This document shows, one piece after another, positions 1 to 7,437 of a stretch of DNA of 26,010 nt; the stretch's first letter is position 1; every line of letters starts with the position of its first letter. The stretch comes from Verrucomicrobia bacterium UBA1263 (GTDB taxonomy: Bacteria; Verrucomicrobiota; Verrucomicrobiia; Limisphaerales; UBA1412), in assembly GCA_002308515.1 (NCBI GenBank), contig DBVN01000118.1:372-26381 (forward strand), read 5' to 3'. The notes beneath the pieces were generated by a model. The model did not search any database. It was not told the origin of the DNA and worked only from the letters and a program-made list of their open reading frames with translations. The position numbers were made by a program, and so were the translations under genes.

Positions 1-533
<533 letters not shown>

Positions 534-652
534 GAAAGTTGTGTAGAGTACTTATCTACTTCAATTATTTTTACTTTTCTTCTCTCAAATCAAGCACAGC
601 TTCCGCCGCGCCTGTCCTCGAGGGCTCTTTTCTTAACTATCGCACAATTCAA

Positions 653-665
653 TTTTCAAGGAACA
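653..665 (-). promoter_or_regulatory. boxA-like rRNA antitermination element
   Basis: The minus strand reads TGTTCCTTGAAAA, one mismatch from the boxA pattern TGTTCTTTGAAAA found in many rRNA leaders, about 120 nt before the 16S 5' end. In known systems the boxA RNA is bound by NusB/NusE to protect untranslated rRNA transcripts from Rho. The position and sequence fit that role; function is inferred. Confidence 0.6.
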
Positions 666-857
666 TCGCTTCCGTATCCTGTCTCCAGAATACCTTCAAA
701 GTATCCGTTCTCCTCCACAGAGAGACAACCAACTCCCCGCGCCAGACCCTTCCCTAAAAAAGGCAAAATCCAGCCCGATACCTTATCTTCTCTGGAATTA
801 CATCAAACGCACCCGCTGCCGCGGGTCGCGTATCGCGCATGACGCGCAACGCCCCAA

Positions 858-886
858 AATGTACTCTAACCTCTCCCTCCTTTCAA
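858..886 (-). promoter_or_regulatory. candidate sigma-70 promoter of the rRNA operon
   Basis: On the minus strand a TTGAAA -35 (881-886) is separated by 17 bp from a TACATT -10 (858-863), giving a predicted start near 851. A/T-rich DNA lies just upstream, as an UP element would, and the start is followed by G-rich sequence. It is upstream of the boxA-like element, as required. Weaker pairs exist nearer to 16S, so further promoters are possible. Confidence 0.45.
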
Positions 887-981
887 CTTATTTTTTTATC
901 TTTATCCTCTTCTTATTTTATATCATCCTCCCTTTCATCATGTTATAGTATTGAAATTTTTTTCAGTTTTTTATCTTCCTC

Positions 982-1013
982 AAAAAAATAAGGCACAGTT
1001 TTTGAACTGCACC
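982..1013 (-). terminator. intrinsic terminator after the NusG-like gene
   Basis: The minus-strand RNA would form a 9-bp stem, GGTGCAGTT with AACTGTGCC (1005-1013 and 992-1000, two G-U pairs), around a 4-nt loop, followed by a run of seven T at 982-988. It lies about 20 bp after the stop codon at 1036. It should separate the NusG-like gene from the rRNA operon that follows on the same strand. Confidence 0.8.
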
Positions 1014-1035
1014 TAAAAAATATGCTGATATTTTT

Positions 1036-1578
1036 CTAATCAACCACTTCTAAATCATCTCCATTCACCTCAGTCTCAACACCTTCCCCAATAAAATCAA
1101 GCATGAGACACACCTTAGATATTTTTTCACATTTTTCAACAATCCCCTCTACACCTTGTAAGGGACCTCTTTTGATTTTCACACGGACACCTTGTTTAAT
1201 TCCAGGGACAGGAAACAATTCTACTCCGGATTCTATAGCTTTCAGAACACCATATAATTGAGATTGAAATGTTTTTTGATCATAAACATTCAAAATATCA
1301 ACAAGATAACTCGATTTTTTTATTATCAGCAGGTTCTTAATTTGAGTGAGAATAAAAACATATCCCGGGAAATACGGTTTATCAAATTTAACCGTTTTCC
1401 TGGGATATTTTTTTACACTTTCGTATGTCGGCAATATGGCTTCAATACCACATTCATCACAATAAGTAGCAAACTTCTTTTCTGCACGAGGTTTGGTATA
1501 TGCCACACACCACTCAACAGTCTCAGGATCTTTGAGTTCTGACTTGTTTTTGTGATTTGCTTTATTCGTGCCGCTCAT
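1036..1578 (-). CDS. NusG-like (RfaH/UpxY-type) transcription antiterminator
   Basis: This 180-residue protein has the two-domain layout of specialised NusG paralogues. The N-terminal NGN domain (about 21-115) begins WCVAYTKPRAEKK and contains FDKPYFPGYVF; the C-terminal KOW domain (about 127-178) contains GVRVKIKRGPLQGVEGIVE. Such proteins bind elongating RNA polymerase and suppress pausing and termination in long operons, often for surface polysaccharides. It is probably not housekeeping NusG, which normally sits with secE and ribosomal protein genes. The ATG has a good AAGGA ribosome site at 1584-1588, in the 14-bp gap after the metallopeptidase gene, so the two are probably co-transcribed. 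No polysaccharide operon follows: a terminator and then the rRNA operon do. The gene looks more A/T-rich than most neighbours. Confidence 0.85.
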   Translation of the reverse strand: MSGTNKANHKNKSELKDPETVEWCVAYTKPRAEKKFATYCDECGIEAILPTYESVKKYPRKTVKFDKPYFPGYVFILTQIKNLLIIKKSSYLVDILNVYDQKTFQSQLYGVLKAIESGVELFPVPGIKQGVRVKIKRGPLQGVEGIVEKCEKISKVCLMLDFIGEGVETEVNGDDLEVVD

Positions 1579-1592
1579 AGAAATCCTTGACT

Positions 1593-3755
1593 CTATTCTT
1601 TAATGATTTTAAGAGCCTCTGCCGCAGCATGGATCATGGGGCGCGCGGAGACAGGAGAACCTGTAGCCTGCTGCATCCATAAATCTGGTCCGATGCAGCC
1701 AAGTTTGTCCATTCTTTCAATCTCGTCTGCCACTGATTTCTTTCCTTCCGCGGCAATATCTTCGATATGATATTGGATTTGAGCTTCAATAATATGCCCC
1801 AAAGGATAATCCGGCAAATAGAGTCCACTGTGGATCATGTGCGAATAGATCGCTAAAATCGGAGAATCCTGCAATCCAAACACTGGAGCACAGTAAGTAT
1901 TCCAGCATTTTCCGGCGATATCAATCACTGCAGCTTTCAACTGAGCGGGAGTAGCTTCCGGATGGTCATACATCCAATGCCAAACAGCTATATCAACCAT
2001 CGCTACCGCTGAAATTTCATAGCAGCCCCAGAGGTCATTCAAAGCGCGCAAAGCCCTTGTCTTTTCATCTGGTTTCTGTAATCCCAGCATTTCCATATCT
2101 TTTCCCTGGAAAAAGAAGGCCATTCCTTCTGTAAATGCCGTATTAGGCACTCCGTTGAGAAAATACTCATCTATCCAGTGTAATGAAATCGTTTGCTCGG
2201 TACAATGTCCCAGCTCATGCATTCCTGTATTAAAACTCTTATAGTTCATGCCGCCTTTGAGTTCCTCTGTGCGCAAATGTGCCTTTTCAAAACGCATCCC
2301 AGCACCAAACGCATGACCGGATCCTCTCACAGGATCCACACTGATCTGATTCCCAATATATTTTGCTTTTTCTTCTGTAAAGCCAAGTTTCATCAAGAGG
2401 TTGGGTATATCATCCTGAAATGATTTCAAGGTCGGATATTTTTCAGTACAGAGCTTATCCAAGTATTCTTCAGAATAATCGCCTCTCGCCTGGAACCCAG
2501 TATACCAGAGATCAAACGGCTCCAAGGGCCGTCCTAACCTCTTGGAAATCAATGCCGCAACCTCTTTGATTTCCGGCGCGGTCAGCACTTCTACCAATAT
2601 TAAGGAGAAGCGATCTTCCGGAATTTCTCGGTCTTCATTGAACCGGCGATCAATAAGTGTTGGATTCTTTTGAGAATAAGGATCTTCCAACTTACAAGCC
2701 TTGAAAATATTCAGCAATGTCGCATATCGAGTATCAGGCTCCGGAGTCGAGTCAGGTTTGACATCCGCTTTATCTGGACGATTTTCATCTTTGACTGGAG
2801 ACACGCTTACCTCGTTACTAAATAAATTCCAATCTAAATTAGGATTATTGATCACTGAAGCAGGAACGGTCTGCTCAATCACTTTCTCCATGATTTTTTG
2901 AAGCATCCTCTGCTTTTTCAGCACACGTTTCGGATCATCCGTATTATTGCTGTAAAGTCCTCTGATCTCGTCTCTCAAATCCCAGTGTGAGAGGAGTTTC
3001 AATCCAGAATTGAACAAACGATCTCCATTCTCATCCAGGACATGATGCATATAAAATTTATAATCACCAATATATGCATCCGCATCCGCAAATGACTGAG
3101 CGATCTTCTGTGTTACGCTGGCCGGAACTCGTTTGGAAAACATGGAAGCTAAGCGAGCCTCCGCCCATTGCCGACGAGTCCATTGACTGCCCTGCTGAAT
3201 GCGTTCTTCCAATGTTGTTACCGGGAAATTCAGTAAAATAATATGTGCTAACTTGTTCTGGAAAAAGTCATCATGCAGATGAGCCCCTGGATCGAATCCC
3301 GCAAAAATCTGATCCACCGGCTGAACAGGCCCTAAATCCAGGTCAACCTGTTCCCGAAGAGAGAGCTGCACCATTAAATTATGTCCGATCAGTTGCTCCA
3401 GTTGTTTTTCAAACTTCTTGAACAGAATATCTTTCTCCTCATCTGTTCCCGCAAAATATGTTTGAACAAAATTTTCAAAGTCTTCAGGAGTTCCATCCTC
3501 CGGAAGCCACATATCGGCTGTCTGGCGAAGTCCTCGCTGAATACGTTCTGTTTGCTTATCCCCATACTTCGCAATAAGCTGTTTTTCCAGTTTTTCTATT
3601 CTTTGTTTCATGTCATTTAAATCAATATTCGCCATCGAACTGATGGTCGTTCCCTCTATCGGTACACGTTTTACGTCTTGCGCACACGCTGTATGCGCAT
3701 TCAAACACAAACATAACAACACCGATGAGAAAATAATCTTCTGCAGATGTTTCAC
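1593..3755 (-). CDS. exported zinc metallopeptidase (HELGH gluzincin, M2/M3-like)
   Basis: A large exported protein, about 720 residues. The zinc signature HELGH lies at about 513-517 (counting from the GTG used here), with a third-ligand candidate Glu in FTEGMAFFFQ about 26 residues later, the gluzincin arrangement. The mostly helical sequence and FNTGMHELGH context recall dipeptidyl-carboxypeptidase/oligopeptidase families (M2, M3), but I cannot assign a family by eye. The N-terminus after GTG 3755, MKHLQKIIFSSVLLCLCL followed by NAHTACAQ, is a good signal peptide, so it probably acts in the periplasm. Alternative starts are ATG 3800 and TTG 3803, but these add an acidic stretch before the signal, abut a terminator T-run and lie upstream of a strong promoter. 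The gene runs into the NusG-like gene with a 14-bp gap. Confidence 0.78.
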   Translation of the reverse strand: MKHLQKIIFSSVLLCLCLNAHTACAQDVKRVPIEGTTISSMANIDLNDMKQRIEKLEKQLIAKYGDKQTERIQRGLRQTADMWLPEDGTPEDFENFVQTYFAGTDEEKDILFKKFEKQLEQLIGHNLMVQLSLREQVDLDLGPVQPVDQIFAGFDPGAHLHDDFFQNKLAHIILLNFPVTTLEERIQQGSQWTRRQWAEARLASMFSKRVPASVTQKIAQSFADADAYIGDYKFYMHHVLDENGDRLFNSGLKLLSHWDLRDEIRGLYSNNTDDPKRVLKKQRMLQKIMEKVIEQTVPASVINNPNLDWNLFSNEVSVSPVKDENRPDKADVKPDSTPEPDTRYATLLNIFKACKLEDPYSQKNPTLIDRRFNEDREIPEDRFSLILVEVLTAPEIKEVAALISKRLGRPLEPFDLWYTGFQARGDYSEEYLDKLCTEKYPTLKSFQDDIPNLLMKLGFTEEKAKYIGNQISVDPVRGSGHAFGAGMRFEKAHLRTEELKGGMNYKSFNTGMHELGHCTEQTISLHWIDEYFLNGVPNTAFTEGMAFFFQGKDMEMLGLQKPDEKTRALRALNDLWGCYEISAVAMVDIAVWHWMYDHPEATPAQLKAAVIDIAGKCWNTYCAPVFGLQDSPILAIYSHMIHSGLYLPDYPLGHIIEAQIQYHIEDIAAEGKKSVADEIERMDKLGCIGPDLWMQQATGSPVSARPMIHAAAEALKIIKE

Positions 3756-3761
3756 AGCAAC

Positions 3762-3790
3762 ATTGTAAAACAATTCTTTTATTATTTCAA
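3762..3790 (-). promoter_or_regulatory. promoter of the metallopeptidase gene, +1 on the GTG codon
   Basis: On the minus strand TTGAAA (3785-3790) and TACAAT (3762-3767) are separated by exactly 17 bp, each five of six matches to the sigma-70 consensus. Counting seven bases from the -10 puts +1 at 3755, the G of the GTG that begins the signal peptide, implying a leaderless mRNA. The pair lies just downstream of the preceding operon's terminator. The DNA is A/T-rich, so chance matches are possible. Confidence 0.5.
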
Positions 3791-3801
3791 AACTAAACAT
3801 C

Positions 3802-3838
3802 AAAAATAAAAAACCCGCCTTTCAAAAGACGGGCTTAA
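3802..3838 (-). terminator. intrinsic terminator of the sigma-factor operon
   Basis: The minus strand can fold AAGCCCGTC with GGCGGGTTT (9 bp, 3828-3836 and 3811-3819) around an 8-nt loop, followed by a T-rich tail at 3802-3810. It begins about 20 bp after the stop codon of the 184-residue secreted protein and ends at the upstream start candidates of the metallopeptidase gene. Confidence 0.85.
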
Positions 3839-3856
3839 ATTCTATATAAGAAGCAT

Positions 3857-4411
3857 TTACTTTTTATCCGGCTTCTCCGCTTTTTTCTCAGCGTCTTTCT
3901 CGCCTTTGGGATCGTCATCCACACTAATCAAAACACACCAGAAATCAGAGTTTTCTTCCGTTTTCCCAGCCACAGATTGAGGTTTTTTTGCAGTGATCTT
4001 TGCTCTCTTTTTGACGACCATCTTATCTTCGCCATAAAGTTTTACTTCAACCGTCTGTCCCTCAATCTTTTGAATTTCAATCTCGCACTTCTTGCTCATG
4101 CGGACTTTTTGTTCTTTGTCATCGACCAGATTGATTCGTTTGCAGCTGATTTCATAGTAATACTTCCACTTTAAAAATTCGCCAAGACGTTCTTTCACCG
4201 TGGAATCAACCTCTTTGAACTTGTTTTCTACAGAAGTTCCTTTGATATCTTTATCCGTTCCCCAAATAAGCTGTAACTTCAAAGGAAAATCTTCTCCGCT
4301 CTTTGCTGCTTCTGCGGCACAGACTTCTGCCTTCAGTGCTGTAAAACAAACACCGCTTAAAAAAAGAGTTAATGAAATAAAAAAAGCGAATAAATTACGA
4401 TAAAATTTCAT
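3857..4411 (-). CDS. exported protein of unknown function, third gene of the ECF sigma operon
   Basis: I do not recognise a family. The 184-residue protein starts with a clear signal peptide (MKFYRNLFAFFISLTLFLSG, cleavage probably near ALKAEVCAAEA), followed by a charged, beta-rich-looking middle containing FPLKLQLIWGTD and several lysine/glutamate stretches. The C-terminus is low-complexity and highly charged (KGEKDAEKKAEKPDKK). It starts 16 bp after the anti-sigma gene and is followed by the operon's terminator, so it is almost certainly co-expressed with the sigma and anti-sigma factors. By position it could be a periplasmic partner or output of that signalling unit, which is an inference. 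Two cysteines in the middle (SCKR and KKCE) could form a disulphide. Confidence 0.75.
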   Translation of the reverse strand: MKFYRNLFAFFISLTLFLSGVCFTALKAEVCAAEAAKSGEDFPLKLQLIWGTDKDIKGTSVENKFKEVDSTVKERLGEFLKWKYYYEISCKRINLVDDKEQKVRMSKKCEIEIQKIEGQTVEVKLYGEDKMVVKKRAKITAKKPQSVAGKTEENSDFWCVLISVDDDPKGEKDAEKKAEKPDKK

Positions 4412-4427
4412 AACTGTCTATTTATTA

Positions 4428-4934
4428 CTAAGTTCCTAATGAAAAATCAGGATAAGATGAATCGATCCACTCAATGCAGATCGTATCACTCTCCAAAGTC
4501 GTTGTGGAAAAACCGGCTCCTGTTTCCACTTCAAAACAACCGGAAGCCGCCGCTACTTTTTGCGGTCCCATTTCATAAACATACGTCAGAGAAAGAATCA
4601 CGCAAGCCGCTATAGCCGGAGCCCAAATCCGACGAGCCTGCGCCATCCGTCTCCAAAACTTATTTTTCTCTGCCGCTACAGCCTTTACCTCATCATTTCG
4701 TTTCTGGATCTTGGCTTTTATCGCTGAAAAATAATCTTCTTGTGATTGAGGTACAGGAATCGGATCTGCTTTTAATACATTTTGCAGGAGAACAGAAACA
4801 CTTTTCTGAAGGCGGCATTCATCGGCCAACTCAGGATCTGCTTTTATCCGAGCTTCTAACTCTGAAGCTTCCGCTGGGGACAGTTGCCCATCCACCATAC
4901 GAACTATCTTTTCTATATCCTGTTCTCTTATCAT
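4428..4934 (-). CDS. membrane-anchored anti-sigma factor
   Basis: The 168-residue protein begins with a helical cytoplasmic domain of anti-sigma type (IVRMVDGQLSPAEASELEAR, then KADPELADECRLQ) that would bind the ECF sigma factor. It lacks the HxxxCxxC zinc motif of zinc-binding anti-sigma factors. A lysine/arginine-rich linker leads to one membrane span at about 103-120 (IWAPAIAACVILSLTYVY), and about 48 residues remain for the periplasm. It starts 3 bp after the sigma stop codon, so it is translationally linked to it. The short outer segment suggests control by interaction or proteolysis rather than by binding a large ligand; this is inferred from topology. Confidence 0.82.
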   Translation of the reverse strand: MIREQDIEKIVRMVDGQLSPAEASELEARIKADPELADECRLQKSVSVLLQNVLKADPIPVPQSQEDYFSAIKAKIQKRNDEVKAVAAEKNKFWRRMAQARRIWAPAIAACVILSLTYVYEMGPQKVAAASGCFEVETGAGFSTTTLESDTICIEWIDSSYPDFSLGT

Positions 4935-4937
4935 AGT

Positions 4938-5558
4938 CTATAGACCATTTTCAGGGTCGATCCCATGTTTTTCCAACACTATTTCAAGCTGTTTGGATAA
5001 ATTTTTCTTTCCGTAAAAAAGCCTGGACATCACAGTACCTGTGGAACAATTCATTCGTTCCGCGATTTCTTTGTATTCCATCTGTTCAAAATACATATAT
5101 TCCAGAGCTAATTTTTGCTCTTTGGAGAGATTCTCCATGGCTTCCAGCAAAATCTCTGCTTTTTCACTGTCCGCAATCCCTTTTAAGGGATCCGCATCCA
5201 CTTTGGGGGTCCACTCCCCTTCACCATTTTTCTCCGTCAATTCATCAATAGATTCCTCTACCGGACGGCGTTGTTTTTTGCGCAAATGATCATAACAGAC
5301 ATTGATCGCGATGCGTGTAATCCATGTTGTGAAGGGAGAATCTCCCTGAAACTGGTATAACCGTGTCCAAGCTTTTACCCAAACATCCTGAGAAAGATCT
5401 AAAACATCTTCCTGGTGCTGAAGCATTTTATAAATCTGACCGTAAACCCGGTCCCGATAACGCTCCACAAGCACTCCAAAAGCGGATTGATCTCCTTCTT
5501 TTGAATGCTCGATCAAAACACCATCGTCTAGCGAAGTATATTCGACCTCACCAGCCAT
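4938..5558 (-). CDS. RNA polymerase ECF-family sigma factor (RpoE-like)
   Basis: A 206-residue sigma factor with only regions 2 and 4, as in the ECF group. Region 2 spans about 10-95 (AFGVLVERYRDRVYGQIYKM, DVWVKAWTRLYQF, FTTWITRIAINVCYDHLRKK) and region 4 about 140-195 (LALEYMYFEQMEYKEIAERM, then the recognition helix CSTGTVMSRLFYGKKNL). The linker carries an acidic insert around residues 105-130. It is first in a three-gene unit with its anti-sigma factor and a secreted protein, the usual arrangement for envelope-stress or transport signalling. Autoregulation is likely for the group, but I could not identify a convincing ECF promoter upstream; the leader contains a 12-bp-phased direct repeat. 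Confidence 0.93.
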   Translation of the reverse strand: MAGEVEYTSLDDGVLIEHSKEGDQSAFGVLVERYRDRVYGQIYKMLQHQEDVLDLSQDVWVKAWTRLYQFQGDSPFTTWITRIAINVCYDHLRKKQRRPVEESIDELTEKNGEGEWTPKVDADPLKGIADSEKAEILLEAMENLSKEQKLALEYMYFEQMEYKEIAERMNCSTGTVMSRLFYGKKNLSKQLEIVLEKHGIDPENGL

Positions 5559-5566
5559 TTCTTTTG

Positions 5567-5589
5567 ACGTTATTATTTACGTTATTATT
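5567..5589. repeat. tandem direct repeat upstream of the sigma operon
   Basis: The 11-mer ACGTTATTATT occurs twice with a 12-bp period (5567-5577 and 5579-5589), 9 bp upstream of the sigma-factor ATG at 5558. On the transcribed strand it reads AATAATAACGT twice. The position suggests the 5' untranslated region or a regulator site, but it may simply be low-complexity A/T DNA. Confidence 0.55.
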
Positions 5590-5608
5590 CATTTAAAACA
5601 CAAATTTC

Positions 5609-6268
5609 CTACAATTTCCCTTTTGTTGTAGGAATTTGGTTTCCCAAACGCGGATCATGTTGACAAGCAAAATCGACCGCGCGAGCAAAGGCTTTGAACA
5701 TTCCCTCTACTATATGGTGAGGCTCATCCCCATATAGCAATTCCAAGTGAAGATTACAACGGGCTTCATTCGCAAAAGCTTGAAAAAACTCTCTCGCCAA
5801 TCCAAATCGAAAAGCTGATGACATGTCTTGAACACGTTCTTTCAAGGACACACAGCTCATCGCTTTTTTGTCCAATCCACGATAGACCAGATAAGGGCGT
5901 CCACTGAAATCGATCACACAACGCACCAAGCATTCATCCATTGGAATATAAGACTCTCCGGTAAAAGGGTTTCCAGGATCAAACCCAGTTCCGTAACGAT
6001 GGATCCCCGCTTTATTGCCCAATGCCTGTAAAAAGGCTTGTCCCAAAGCCAATCCGCAATCTTCCACAGTATGATGAGCATCCACCTCAATATCCCCTTT
6101 ACAGTTCAACTTCAAATCTGAAAGAGAATGTTTGGCGAAGAGCGTCAGCATGTGATCAAAGAAAGGAACCCCCGTCTTGATATTCCCTTTACCTGAACCG
6201 TCTATATTCAAGGTCAGGTTGATGGACGTTTCTTTCGTTTTTCGTATTATTTTAGCTTTACGCTCCAT
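5609..6268 (-). CDS. hisB: imidazoleglycerol-phosphate dehydratase
   Basis: Catalyses dehydration of imidazoleglycerol phosphate to imidazoleacetol phosphate in histidine synthesis (cytoplasmic, manganese-dependent). The family is plain: GVPFFDHMLTLFAKHSL, the metal motif DAHHTVEDCGLALGQA at about 63-78, IPMDECLVRCVIDFSGRPYL, and the second metal motif DEPHHIVEGMFKAFARAV. It is monofunctional, with no fused phosphatase. At 219 residues it is some 20 longer than the usual 195-200. The extra length includes an insertion (FDPGNPFTGES, about 96-106) where most homologues run from HRYG straight to PMDE, and an extended LKERVQDMSSAFRFGLAREF stretch. No other his gene is in the window. It lies between a pseudopilin gene and the sigma operon and probably has its own promoter. 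Confidence 0.96.
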   Translation of the reverse strand: MERKAKIIRKTKETSINLTLNIDGSGKGNIKTGVPFFDHMLTLFAKHSLSDLKLNCKGDIEVDAHHTVEDCGLALGQAFLQALGNKAGIHRYGTGFDPGNPFTGESYIPMDECLVRCVIDFSGRPYLVYRGLDKKAMSCVSLKERVQDMSSAFRFGLAREFFQAFANEARCNLHLELLYGDEPHHIVEGMFKAFARAVDFACQHDPRLGNQIPTTKGKL

Positions 6269-6282
6269 ACTCAGCGACTGGG

Positions 6283-6311
6283 ATATTACACTGATACGAA
6301 AGCTCTTCCAA
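6283..6311 (-). promoter_or_regulatory. candidate hisB promoter
   Basis: On the minus strand TTGGAA (6306-6311) and TAATAT (6283-6288) are spaced by 17 bp, each four of six consensus matches. The predicted start near 6276 leaves only about 8 nt before the ATG at 6268, which has no clear ribosome site. The upstream gene ends in a terminator, so some promoter is needed here. Confidence 0.3.
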
Positions 6312-6330
6312 GAAGAAAATCATTTTTCTA

Positions 6331-6363
6331 AAACAAAAACGCCGTGAGATTTCTACACGGCGT
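6331..6363 (-). terminator. intrinsic terminator of the pseudopilin gene
   Basis: The minus strand forms a perfect 8-bp stem, ACGCCGTG with CACGGCGT (arms 6356-6363 and 6339-6346) around a 9-nt loop, followed by TTTTGTTT at 6331-6338. It lies about 35 bp after the stop codon at 6399 and insulates hisB from the pseudopilin transcript. Confidence 0.88.
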
Positions 6364-6398
6364 CTTCTATATATTCTCCTTAGAGAGATACTTAAATT

Positions 6399-7307
6399 TT
6401 AGTACACTTCAGCAGAGTGAGATCCAAACCAATCCCAGTCTGTTCTGTCCCCACTGATCTGTATAGTATCCGGCATATAAACAAATTTTACCGTTCTGCA
6501 ATCCACGATCATTGGCTTAGTCTTCCATTTCCTTACTTCACTGTGACCATCAGCAAACGAGAAACCGCAAGCGCCATTGTGCAGTGAGGAAGGAGTATCA
6601 CGCCAGGTAGAACGGCTGGTATCACCTTTTACAACTTTGATTCCGCCTTCATTCACGATACCGGCTTCCGGGAACAGACAACCATCATTCACACTATCCG
6701 GATGCTCATCTACAATCACCCAGGCTGAAGTTGGTTTGAGTTTCTTCATGTCACTCATTTTACGATAGATACGCAATCCTTTACCATCTTTGTTGGTATC
6801 CCAATAGAGTTCACCGGGAGCGGCGTTCTGGTTCATATAGGAATTCATGGAAACAGTGCGAACTCTCTGTTTTCCGATGACACCCTTTGGCCCTTTTGGC
6901 ATCGCATTATTATCAGCCGGGCATTTGAAAGCCTTCGCGGCTTTGCTCATGTAGTTGCCCATCTGGGCATAGCGGGGATCCACCAGGTACAGCCAATTTG
7001 TGTTATCTGTACCACCATCCCAATCCAGCCAACCAGTTACCCAGGAAAGAGGACGATCATTTTCATCACCAGACTCAAAATTCGGCATCATCCAATCTTC
7101 CTGGTCATTACCATACATGATCCAAGCTAAAGTAATCTGCTTGGTATTATTCATACAGCTGATACCCTGAGTCTTAGCCTTCGCTTTGGACAAAGCGGGC
7201 AGGATCATACCAGCCAGAATCGCAATGATCGCGATCACAACAAGTAATTCAATCAACGTAAATCCTTGTTTCCGATTCAAATTTGTATTTAAAGCAGTTT
7301 TTTTCAT
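6399..7307 (-). CDS. pseudopilin-like protein with H-X9-DG motif (type II secretion/type IV pilin signal)
   Basis: The protein (302 residues from this start) has a class III pilin signal: MKKTALNTNLNRKQG is the leader, cleaved before FTLIELLVVIAIIAILAG, with the conserved Glu at mature position 5 and a membrane helix. After the helix comes SKAKAKTQGISCMNNTKQI, typical of PVC pseudopilins, and near the end LHNGACGFSFADGH (about 242-255) fits the H-X9-DG motif of the prepilin-processing-associated family exactly. Such proteins are highly multiplied in Lentisphaerae, Verrucomicrobia and Planctomycetes; their role is unproven and may involve cell-surface assembly or secretion. ATG 7307 is chosen over an in-frame ATG at 7346 because the promoter -10 box lies inside that extension. 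The gene is monocistronic, with its own promoter and terminator. Confidence 0.92.
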   Translation of the reverse strand: MKKTALNTNLNRKQGFTLIELLVVIAIIAILAGMILPALSKAKAKTQGISCMNNTKQITLAWIMYGNDQEDWMMPNFESGDENDRPLSWVTGWLDWDGGTDNTNWLYLVDPRYAQMGNYMSKAAKAFKCPADNNAMPKGPKGVIGKQRVRTVSMNSYMNQNAAPGELYWDTNKDGKGLRIYRKMSDMKKLKPTSAWVIVDEHPDSVNDGCLFPEAGIVNEGGIKVVKGDTSRSTWRDTPSSLHNGACGFSFADGHSEVRKWKTKPMIVDCRTVKFVYMPDTIQISGDRTDWDWFGSHSAEVY

Positions 7308-7334
7308 AGTCACATTACCACTAACGACTTCCCA

Positions 7335-7363
7335 AATGTAGCTCATAAAACCCGCCCCGTCAA
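7335..7363 (-). promoter_or_regulatory. strong sigma-70 promoter of the pseudopilin gene
   Basis: On the minus strand TTGACG (7358-7363, five of six) and TACATT (7335-7340, four of six) are exactly 17 bp apart, preceded by long A/T tracts (7364-7390) like an UP element. The predicted +1 at 7328 gives a 20-nt leader to ATG 7307. This placement decides the start codon, because the upstream ATG at 7346 lies before the transcript start. Confidence 0.6.
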
Positions 7364-7391
7364 ATAAAAATAAAATATTTTAAATTTTTTT

Positions 7392-7433
7392 GGGGTACCC
7401 CCATAGATGTCTGTCCCCTCCTATTAAAATAGG
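7392..7433. repeat. two short palindromes upstream of the pseudopilin promoter
   Basis: GGGGTACCCC (7392-7401) is a perfect 10-bp palindrome and CCTATTAAAATAGG (7420-7433) has perfect 6-bp arms around AA. They lie 28-70 bp upstream of the pseudopilin -35 box and just before the ATG at 7438, so they could be protein-binding sites. No regulator gene is adjacent, and the function is unknown. Confidence 0.4.
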
Positions 7434-7437
7434 CGGC

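Larger units (their letters stand above)
534..981 (-). other. rRNA operon leader and promoter region (no gene)
   Basis: About 450 bp without a convincing gene lie between the 16S 5' end and the terminator of the NusG-like gene. Read on the minus strand, the region begins with A/T-rich DNA (about 890-980), then a promoter-like pair, then GC-rich hairpins (GCGC arms at 835-838 and 844-847; ACCCGC/GCGGGT arms at 811-816 and 821-826), then a boxA-like element, and finally an A/G-rich stretch running into 16S. This is what the long 5' leader of an rRNA operon looks like. I found no tRNA. The plus-strand reading frames across it have no family resemblance and are rejected. Confidence 0.75.
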
